Origin: a virus
Reading direction: 5' to 3' (one strand)
DNA: 27,389 nt
Virus record (IMG/VR): IMGVR_UViG_3300043172_000650
Location: 1-27,389 of that record
Position 1 is the first letter of the stretch. Every line of letters starts with the position of its first letter. Positions 21,074 through 27,389 of this stretch are shown here, in pieces. Under the pieces are notes generated by a model. That model ran no database searches, was not told the DNA's origin, and saw nothing but the letters and a program-made list of their open reading frames with translations. Both the position numbers and the translations under genes were made by a program.

Positions 21074-22497
21074 TGGCTGACCTACGAAATCTCGTACCGG
21101 GCGCGCAGCCGCCCTCTCCGATGGGGCCTCCCGTGACTGACCCCGGCTTCGGGGCTTACGAAGGTGGCGCACCCGCCCCCGTGGCGCTCGACATCCCGCC
21201 CACACCGGGTAGTAGCCGTGGTGGAGCTCTTGCCACTACACCCACTGGTGGCGGTGGTGGGCTCGCGGACTATATGCCGCAGCAGGGTAAGGGCGACTTC
21301 CGCGACTCGAAGGGTTGGGGAATCTTTGCAGGCGTAGTGAACGCCCTGGCCGGCGCGGGATACGCCGCAGGCGTGAGCGGCGCAATGCAGAATCCGTGGG
21401 CGGGGCCGCAAGCACTGGGCCAGATCAGGATGAACGGGATGCGGCAGGAGGCCCAGAAGATGTCCGCTGCGGCCCAGAAGAATGCGCAGGACCGGAAGAT
21501 GGCGCTTCGGTCCTACATGGAGCAGAACCACGGCTCGATGAGTACGCCCGAGGAATGGCAGCTCGCGATTGCGGACCTCAACAAGTTCGGCGCAATCAAA
21601 GACGCCAAGAACATGACCGAGCAGTACGCGGTGCTCTTCCCCGAGACCAAGCCCAAGGTGCCCACGACACGCACGGTGTACGAGGGAGACGAGCGGGTGC
21701 AGCAAGAGTACAACGCCGAGAGCGGCGAGTGGTTCGAAGTGGGCCGCGGTACGGCGGCTTCTGGCACAACCGTGAACGTGAGCCCGGCGAAGAACTGGGA
21801 GAAGGAAAGCCAGCAGATGCAGTACCAGTCTCTGGTCGCCCAGGGCGTCGAGCAGGGCATGGCACGCGACGTCGTGAAGGGCGATGCCTTCGAGATTCCG
21901 ATGCTCGGCAAGGAAGGCCGTGGCCGCTATGTGCGCGGCAAGGGCGAGTTCCGCAACAAGGTACTCGGTCTGGTGTCATTCCAGGAGACGGTCAGCCGGG
22001 TGGAAGCTGCGGCACAGCGCGTAGCAGACGAGCACGGCGAGACAGGCCGGGGTACTCAGTTTGTGGCGTGGCTGGACACGATGGCAACAGGAGCACCTAC
22101 ACCCGCGATCTCGAACTATCAGCAGATCAAGTCCTTGGCCGTGGCCGAGTTCATTAAGGCGATGTCGGGAGCGCAGGCCAGTGACAAGGAGCGTGCCTTC
22201 TTGACGCCCCTGTTCCCGAACCTCGCAGAGCTGGTCGGTGATGACGATCAGGTCTCCGAGACCGCAGAGAACAAGATCGCCGAGTGGCGAGCCAGGGCCA
22301 TCGATTACGTGCTTTCGAATATGGATGCAAAGGAGCGGCCCGCTGCGCGGCAAGCCTACGAAGAGATCTACGGCAAGGCGGCGGCGGCGATGGTCGCGAG
22401 CGACAAGGATCTGCCGGGTGGCCCCGACGGCATCACGGAAGAAGAGATCGAGGCCGAGCTGGCCGTGATGCAAGAGGAGGAGGCCAATGCCCTCTAG
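21073..22497 (+). CDS. Internal virion / ejection protein candidate
   Basis: 474 aa. The first 70 residues are Pro/Gly rich. A hydrophobic segment (WGIFAGVVNALAGAGYAAGV) follows, then helices with many Met/Gln/Ala. The C-terminal half has a helix-rich part (IKSLAVAEFIKAMSGAQASD, FLTPLFPNLAELVGDDDQVS) of a kind found in podovirus proteins that enter the host with DNA. It overlaps both neighbours' genes. The function is inferred from position between injection-type genes; no catalytic motif seen. Confidence 0.65.
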   Translation: MADLRNLVPGAQPPSPMGPPVTDPGFGAYEGGAPAPVALDIPPTPGSSRGGALATTPTGGGGGLADYMPQQGKGDFRDSKGWGIFAGVVNALAGAGYAAGVSGAMQNPWAGPQALGQIRMNGMRQEAQKMSAAAQKNAQDRKMALRSYMEQNHGSMSTPEEWQLAIADLNKFGAIKDAKNMTEQYAVLFPETKPKVPTTRTVYEGDERVQQEYNAESGEWFEVGRGTAASGTTVNVSPAKNWEKESQQMQYQSLVAQGVEQGMARDVVKGDAFEIPMLGKEGRGRYVRGKGEFRNKVLGLVSFQETVSRVEAAAQRVADEHGETGRGTQFVAWLDTMATGAPTPAISNYQQIKSLAVAEFIKAMSGAQASDKERAFLTPLFPNLAELVGDDDQVSETAENKIAEWRARAIDYVLSNMDAKERPAARQAYEEIYGKAAAAMVASDKDLPGGPDGITEEEIEAELAVMQEEEANAL

Positions 22498-24397
22498 CCG
22501 CGCAGCTGCGATAGCGCGAATCAAGCGCAAGCGAGCGATTGCACGCATCGAGGAGAAGCGCGCTGCCGCTGCCGATCCCGAGCCCGAGACGCCCGGTATG
22601 GCACGCTCGGCGATTCAGGGCGCGGCTATCGTCGCACCCGGTGCTGCGGGCACCCTGCTCGACCTCGGGGCTCGCGGGCTCAGCCAGCCGATGGAGCCGC
22701 CCTGGGGTGGCGGGATGGGTCTGCCGGAAGGAGTGGCTGACCCGCCTCCGCTGGAACTCGGTGCGGCCGAGCATTTCGAGAAGCCGGGCCGCTACGTGAT
22801 GAAGGCCGCAACGGGTGAGGAGTACATGAAACCCGTGACGGCAGGTGAGCGATTCGCGGAGCGTGCTGGGACCAACGTCGCCTTCGCAGCTCCCTTCATG
22901 CCGGCGATGGGCGTGATGGCCCCGCTGGTGGGCTCGATCACGGGTGCTGCAGCCGGGCAGGCCGCAGAGGAGGCTGGGCTCGGGCCGATGTGGCAAGCAG
23001 GCGCTGAGATGGTCGCTGACCCGATTGGCTCGGTGGGTGGGGCCAAGCTCGCCGGGAAGGCCGCGCATGTGGCCCGCACAGGCAAGCTGGCGGGCGAGTA
23101 CTCGCCGGGGCAGGCTGGCCGTGCGCTCGACAAGCTCAACGAGGTACCCGAGCTGCGAGCTGCCATCGAGAGTCCCGCAGGAGCCGATGAGGCGCTTGAT
23201 GCGACCCGAGAGGGGTACCGGCTCCAGAAGGCCCACGAAAGGGCCGCATGGCGCGAATCCGAGGCCACACGGCAGACGCTACGCGAGACCCACCCCGGAA
23301 CCACCACGCCGGGGCAGGAGATCTTCGATGTTGCAGCCGACATCGAGCAGAAGGTGGGACCGCGGCGCATGCCACCTTCCGCCCAGGACGTCCTGAATGA
23401 CCCTGAGCGATACGCGAAGATGACCCCGGACGATCTGCAGCAATTGCGGCGCGATGCGCTCTCAGACGTACGTGACGCCTCCACGCTTGGCGGCACAGCT
23501 GAGCACGGGCTGGCCAGCGGGTTCTTGGGGCCGATTGACGATGCGTGGGAGGCTCTCTCGAAGCAGAGCCCCGAGGCCGCGGACGCTTGGCGGTCATGGC
23601 GCAACGCAGTCGAGGAGTCTGGGATCAAGCACGAATACGCGCCCAAGCGCGGCCCCGGCTCGGTGGTGCTCAAGAAGGGCGTCGGGAAAGACGCGAACGA
23701 GAGCGCACAGGCGTTCTTCGATTCGGTGCTCTCCTCGGCCCAGCCGGTCAAGACGATGGAGAAGGTGCTCGGGCTGGCCGATCTCGCAGGTGGTCCCAAC
23801 CTTCGGGAGGCCTTCAAGCGGATCGCACTGGACCGCGCGATTCAGCGCAGCGCTGGGGTGGCTGGCACAGACATCGCTGGGACCGCAGGACAGGCAGCCA
23901 AGAAGGCCGTAGGCAAGGAGGCCGAGGCCCTCTCGATGCTCTTCGGCTCTGACCGCGCACTCGATCAGGTCGAGATGATCACACGCGAAGGCGCGGAAGG
24001 TGCAGCCAGGGCCAAGTCGCTTTCGTCCGGCAGGGCGCGGCATGGTGCATCGCTTGGGGCAGGAGCGCTCTCGGTCCCCGGCGCGATGGCGTCAACTCAT
24101 CCGGCTGGAATGTTGGCACCGTTGGGCGTTGGTGCTCTGGTAGAGGGCATCGGAGTCACCTACGCGAAGATCGTTTCGCGGTACGGGAGACACGTTGGCG
24201 ACCAGCTCGCAAATGCTGCGCTCACTGACAAGAGTCTGATTCCACAGCTTGAAATGCTCACATACGCGAGTCCCAGTGCAAGCCAGGCGATCATGAAGAG
24301 CTTGGCGCGGCGTGGCATAATTACATTCGGTGGCCTAGCGGCTTCCGCGGATGACTCCGAAGGAGAACGAGGCAATGACAACCTACAACCTGAGTGA
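22487..24397 (+). CDS. Large internal virion / ejection protein candidate
   Basis: 636 aa, with GAGGAGGAGG directly upstream of ATG 22487, which overlaps the previous stop. It opens with a basic helix (AAAIARIKRKRAIARIEEKR), then hydrophobic stretches at about residues 130-160 (VAFAAPFMPAMGVMAPLVGS and ITGAAAGQAAEEAG), a long helical middle and another hydrophobic region near 540-555. The EEAGLGPMWQAGAEMVADP part resembles DEAGVGGVGQFAAAMVAPG in the 646-aa protein at 5569. Membrane-interacting ejection protein is a fair inference. It ends within the next gene. Confidence 0.65.
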   Translation: MPSSRAAAIARIKRKRAIARIEEKRAAAADPEPETPGMARSAIQGAAIVAPGAAGTLLDLGARGLSQPMEPPWGGGMGLPEGVADPPPLELGAAEHFEKPGRYVMKAATGEEYMKPVTAGERFAERAGTNVAFAAPFMPAMGVMAPLVGSITGAAAGQAAEEAGLGPMWQAGAEMVADPIGSVGGAKLAGKAAHVARTGKLAGEYSPGQAGRALDKLNEVPELRAAIESPAGADEALDATREGYRLQKAHERAAWRESEATRQTLRETHPGTTTPGQEIFDVAADIEQKVGPRRMPPSAQDVLNDPERYAKMTPDDLQQLRRDALSDVRDASTLGGTAEHGLASGFLGPIDDAWEALSKQSPEAADAWRSWRNAVEESGIKHEYAPKRGPGSVVLKKGVGKDANESAQAFFDSVLSSAQPVKTMEKVLGLADLAGGPNLREAFKRIALDRAIQRSAGVAGTDIAGTAGQAAKKAVGKEAEALSMLFGSDRALDQVEMITREGAEGAARAKSLSSGRARHGASLGAGALSVPGAMASTHPAGMLAPLGVGALVEGIGVTYAKIVSRYGRHVGDQLANAALTDKSLIPQLEMLTYASPSASQAIMKSLARRGIITFGGLAASADDSEGERGNDNLQPE

Positions 24398-25448
24398 GTG
24401 GTCCCAAGAGGCCAGCAACAACAACGCTGCTTCTCCTGCTGGCGCTCCCGAAGGGTGGACGGGGAAGGAAGTCAACAACACGATCCGCGAGAACATGGCG
24501 GTCATCCGTGAGTGGTACGACGACCCCGAGTGGCTGAGCCTCTTGCCTGACATGAACCCTCGTAGTGCGAAAACGGTTACGAAGGTCTCTGACTCCGTCT
24601 TTCGTATCAACACCATCGATCAGGATCAGGTTGAGTACTTCAACGAGGGACGCCGCGTGGTGATGCTCGGCGGCGAAGGTGCAGAACAGTCCTTTATCGT
24701 CGGGGCTACAGCGGGGGGCGGTAATATCGATGTCACGATTCTTGGCACCAACGTCCCAACAAGCATTTCCGAGAATGGGATCCTGCTCTATTTCGCGAGG
24801 TCTCTCGACCCGAGTGCCTTCTCGGCAGCTATCGGGGTTGGCGATCTCAGGATGACCTCTGGCCCGGTGAGGCAAGCCGCGATCGATGGCTGGGTTGCAT
24901 GCGATGGCGCTGAGCATCTCGTGACCACTTACCCGGTGCTGGCGGATCTTTACGGCTCCACGGGGTTCGGCAATGGAGCCTACGATACTCACCCCACGAT
25001 GGGCGTTCCTGCGGACACCTACTTCCGCGTGCCTGACATGCGCGGTCGAGTTCCGATTGGGTACTGGGATGCGCTCGACTCGGATGCGGAGCCCGATGGG
25101 GACTACGACAACTACCCCGATGCGGGCGGTTCCGATCCCGACTCGACCTTTTACGGCGAGAAGAGCCACGAGCTGACAGAGGACGAGGGGCCGGCACATG
25201 AGCACGGAACCGATACATCCACTGACGGAGATCACATTCATGCCACAGACTCGGACGGAGCGGGTGGCACGATTACAGCGTCAGCTGTTGCAGGCTCTGG
25301 TGTGCCGCGAGATCCAGGCATTGAAGACCTAGTCCAAAGCGGAGGCGATCACTCGCATACCATTACGTCTTCAGGACTCGGAGATGCCCACGAGAACAGA
25401 CAGCTCTCCACGGTGATGGGCTACCTCGTTTACACAGGAGTGTTCTAA
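24375..25448 (+). CDS. Tail-collar fibre protein with HxH motifs
   Basis: 357 aa from ATG 24375, after AGGAGAACGAGGCA; the in-frame ATG at 24351 is less well placed. The N-terminus (TYNLSEWSQEASNNNAASPA and GWTGKEVNNTIRENMAVIRE) is an attachment segment seen in podovirus fibres. Residues about 154-229 form a Phage Tail Collar domain (DGWVACDGAEHLVTTYPVLA, then YFRVPDMRGRVPIG). The C-terminal part is Asp/Gly/Ser rich with HEH (275-277), HIH (287-289) and HSH (326-328), like metal-binding tips of trimeric fibres. It ends with STVMGYLVYTGVF. Likely host-contacting. Confidence 0.85.
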   Translation: MTTYNLSEWSQEASNNNAASPAGAPEGWTGKEVNNTIRENMAVIREWYDDPEWLSLLPDMNPRSAKTVTKVSDSVFRINTIDQDQVEYFNEGRRVVMLGGEGAEQSFIVGATAGGGNIDVTILGTNVPTSISENGILLYFARSLDPSAFSAAIGVGDLRMTSGPVRQAAIDGWVACDGAEHLVTTYPVLADLYGSTGFGNGAYDTHPTMGVPADTYFRVPDMRGRVPIGYWDALDSDAEPDGDYDNYPDAGGSDPDSTFYGEKSHELTEDEGPAHEHGTDTSTDGDHIHATDSDGAGGTITASAVAGSGVPRDPGIEDLVQSGGDHSHTITSSGLGDAHENRQLSTVMGYLVYTGVF

Positions 25449-27389
25449 ATGCGAAAACTACTGCTACTCCTCGCTTCGATACTCCTGCTGCCGGCGATCT
25501 CGAGCGGCCAGCCGTGGGACAACACGGAAAGCGTCGAGAAGGTCCTGGCGCTCAACGACATCACGTTTGTCTATACGTTCTCTAGTACCGGCGACGGCGC
25601 CCCTCTACATCAAGATATGACCGAGTGCATACCGGGTACAGATGTCACCATGACGGGCAGCGGTGCCGTGATCTCGCTTTACGATTGTCCATCCGTCAAT
25701 AGCAATCGCTCGGCTTGTACACGTATTCTCGATATGGGGACAGATGACTTCCAGCCGCAGCCAGTGATCTTCACGCGTGGGTTCGCAATGGTTCGCACCG
25801 TGACGGTTGGTGCTGGCGGCACGGTTTCGCTGATGTGCCCCAATATCCTGAACATGGTTTGGGACGACACAGGCGATGAGTGGATAGTTCAGTACGGCAG
25901 CGGCGGAGGCAGCCCCGTACATTACCCGCTGCAAGCCGATGTGCCCGCAGAGGATCCTGAGACCGGAACCATTATCTCGATTGGCGACGGCGTGGACGAC
26001 GCGGACTGTACGTTCGATACCTCGGTCGGTACGAGTATGGTTCTCTGCATGTTTAACGGCGATAGTTGGGAGCCGACGGGTGACTCGGGCACAGGCTCTG
26101 GAACGAATACAAAGGTGAACGACAGCCTTGTCACTTTGCCGAATTTTCACGACAACTACGGGGCAGAGTTCGTTGTTTGCACCGATGTGAATGCGCCGCT
26201 TTTCGGGTGCCTCGCCGCTGACGACGTCGTCGTCGTCATACCGGAGTTCTCGCACACGCATCATTTCGACACCGATATCACCTCGCCTGTTGGCACGAAC
26301 CCAGGCGTCGATAGGTTCGATACTCCGATCCCCGTGTCGCTGGGCGGGCCAGGTGGAATACAAGATAGCTGCGACGATACGTCGGACTGGTGTGCTGATA
26401 CTTGGCACGACAACAATAGTGCCCTCCGCGTCGCCACTCAACAGCTGCGTTTCAACAACTACCAAGGGTTTTATTACTTGCACGAGTCAGACGGCTCGGC
26501 CGCAGCTACCGCCTTCTCTTGGCAGTCGAATGCAAACGACGGGTCATCAGGCAATCGAGAGACCGGGCGATTCGAGGTAGACATAGAAGATGCAAGCATG
26601 GTCAATGTGATGGCTTTGAAGCTGGCTGTCACACCCAGCGATATAGACTACAACTACCCTGACATTCTCGTGATTCGAAACGAAGAGGCCGGCACGAGCG
26701 GCCAACCCGGAGGCACCAACGCTCGTGCGATTCTGATATACCCCACGAAGATCCAGGGCGAGACCACCACCGCGATTCAAGCATCGGATCACAATATCGT
26801 GAACGTGATGGACATCGGCGAGAACAACATCATCACCAGCTGCGCGGATCACTTCGATACCCCGACTGCGGGTGGCGGAGAACAGACCAGTTGCGCGGGG
26901 TCGTACAGCTCCGAGTGGCCGACCGGGTGTCACGACGACTTCTGCGATGCTGACGGCTCGACTGTGGCCCCCAATCAGGAGTCCTTCAGCGCAGCGGACT
27001 TCGAGATGGTGATGAACGGTGCGAGCGTCGATGTCGCCGACGAGCAGCACTCGCACTCCGCTGGCCACACTGAAGCCGGGGGCGACGGCACCGACACCAC
27101 CGCCATCCACGACGACACAGTGGGCGAGATCAACGTCGTTACAGAGAAGGCTTCACCTGTTGGCGCTGATGTGATCCTGATTGAGGACTCGGAAGCGTCC
27201 TATGCCAAGAAGCGCGTGCAGATTACCAACCTCCCTGGCGGTGCCGATTCGGATGCGATCCACGATAACGTCGCTTCGGAGATCTCGGCAATCACAGAGA
27301 AGGCATCCCCGGTCGGAGCCGACATGATCCTCATCGAGGACAGTGCCGACTCCAATAACAAGAAGAGGGTGCAGATCACGAACCTGCCC
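25449..27389 (+). CDS. Large fibre/spike-like protein with signal-peptide-like start, 3' partial
   Basis: Open from ATG 25449 (AGGAG at 25436-25440, spacing 8) to the right edge: 647 codons, no stop. It begins MRKLLLLLASILLLPAISSG followed by QPWDN, a textbook signal peptide shape. The body is strand rich with Gly/Asp/Thr/Ser and several Cys, and holds HTHH near residue 269 and EQHSHSAGH near residue 533. From residue 552 it enters a tandem repeat (AIHD, later EKASPVGAD, ILIEDS and KKRVQITNLP). That repeat is common in phage tail fibre proteins. It is probably the tail fibre or spike; the signal peptide is unusual for that. Confidence 0.75.
   Translation, partial: MRKLLLLLASILLLPAISSGQPWDNTESVEKVLALNDITFVYTFSSTGDGAPLHQDMTECIPGTDVTMTGSGAVISLYDCPSVNSNRSACTRILDMGTDDFQPQPVIFTRGFAMVRTVTVGAGGTVSLMCPNILNMVWDDTGDEWIVQYGSGGGSPVHYPLQADVPAEDPETGTIISIGDGVDDADCTFDTSVGTSMVLCMFNGDSWEPTGDSGTGSGTNTKVNDSLVTLPNFHDNYGAEFVVCTDVNAPLFGCLAADDVVVVIPEFSHTHHFDTDITSPVGTNPGVDRFDTPIPVSLGGPGGIQDSCDDTSDWCADTWHDNNSALRVATQQLRFNNYQGFYYLHESDGSAAATAFSWQSNANDGSSGNRETGRFEVDIEDASMVNVMALKLAVTPSDIDYNYPDILVIRNEEAGTSGQPGGTNARAILIYPTKIQGETTTAIQASDHNIVNVMDIGENNIITSCADHFDTPTAGGGEQTSCAGSYSSEWPTGCHDDFCDADGSTVAPNQESFSAADFEMVMNGASVDVADEQHSHSAGHTEAGGDGTDTTAIHDDTVGEINVVTEKASPVGADVILIEDSEASYAKKRVQITNLPGGADSDAIHDNVASEISAITEKASPVGADMILIEDSADSNNKKRVQITNLP
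27102..27389 (+). repeat. 51-codon tandem repeat within the terminal fibre gene
   Basis: Unit 1 spans 27102-27254 (153 bases, 51 codons) and unit 2 starts at 27255 and reaches at least 27389. The units encode AIHDDTVGEINVVTEKASPV and AIHDNVASEISAITEKASPV at their starts, followed in both by GAD-ILIEDS and KKRVQITNLP. Differences are mostly at third codon positions or are conservative, so the duplication is old and kept by selection. More units may follow beyond the window. Confidence 0.85.

Noticed and set aside
22792-23817. 341-aa Ser/Ala-rich - strand frame
   Set aside because: Shadow of the 22487-24397 gene; no domain pattern.

Overview
The window reads as part of a GC-rich double-stranded DNA tailed phage (or prophage). 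Every credible gene lies on the + strand. They are packed head to tail, mostly with ATGA, GTGA or TAATG start/stop overlaps. No host housekeeping gene, rRNA, tRNA, integrase, IS element or CRISPR array was seen. The virion genes point to a podovirus-like particle: a P22-like portal, an SU10-like (DUF5309) major capsid protein, a short-tail adaptor, a P22 gp10-like hub protein, several candidate internal or ejected proteins, and collar/fibre proteins. No tail tube, sheath or obvious tape measure is present. The M15-type endolysin and lipoprotein-like lysis gene fit a Gram-negative host, but the host cannot be named from this sequence.

Layout. (1) 1-1506: 3' part of a RepA-like (RecA-fold) replicative helicase or primase-helicase, running in from the left. 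(2) 1507-1775: the main non-coding region. It holds a candidate sigma70 promoter, four TGAGCAA motifs arranged as two interleaved inverted repeats, and two mutually exclusive hairpins. (3) 1776-4574: small accessory genes, including a DUF5681-like protein (TTG start), a Cys-rich protein and a 74-aa protein strongly resembling the Acb2/Tad1 family of cyclic-nucleotide sponges (anti-CBASS/anti-Thoeris). A 44-aa basic ORF at 2684-2818 also fits this tightly coupled run. (4) 4574-7871: an Ala/Gly-rich protein, a 646-aa protein with a GNAT-like C-terminal part, and a small acidic protein. (5) 7868-8888: lysis genes (membrane protein, M15 peptidase endolysin, lipoprotein-like protein). (6) 8906-13584: small basic proteins, terminase large subunit, two overlapping small ORFs and the portal. 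(7) 13596-16646: histone-H1-like protein, a conserved small helical protein, scaffold and major capsid protein, ended by a 13-bp GC-rich hairpin. (8) 16714-24397: adaptor, tail hub, C1q-like protein, GNAT-like protein and three candidate internal or injection proteins. (9) 24375-27389: a tail-collar fibre protein with HxH motifs, then a large fibre/spike-like protein with a signal-peptide-like N-terminus. The latter enters a 51-aa tandem repeat and runs off the right edge.

Together the genes make a late virion module (packaging, head, short tail, ejection, adsorption) preceded by lysis genes and a small accessory/counter-defence cluster just downstream of replication. The points most worth following are the Acb2-like gene, the structured 1507-1775 region, the GNAT-tailed 646-aa protein, the H1-like protein in the capsid cluster, and the signal-peptide-bearing terminal fibre. 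All family calls were made by eye from motifs and gene order; no database search was run.
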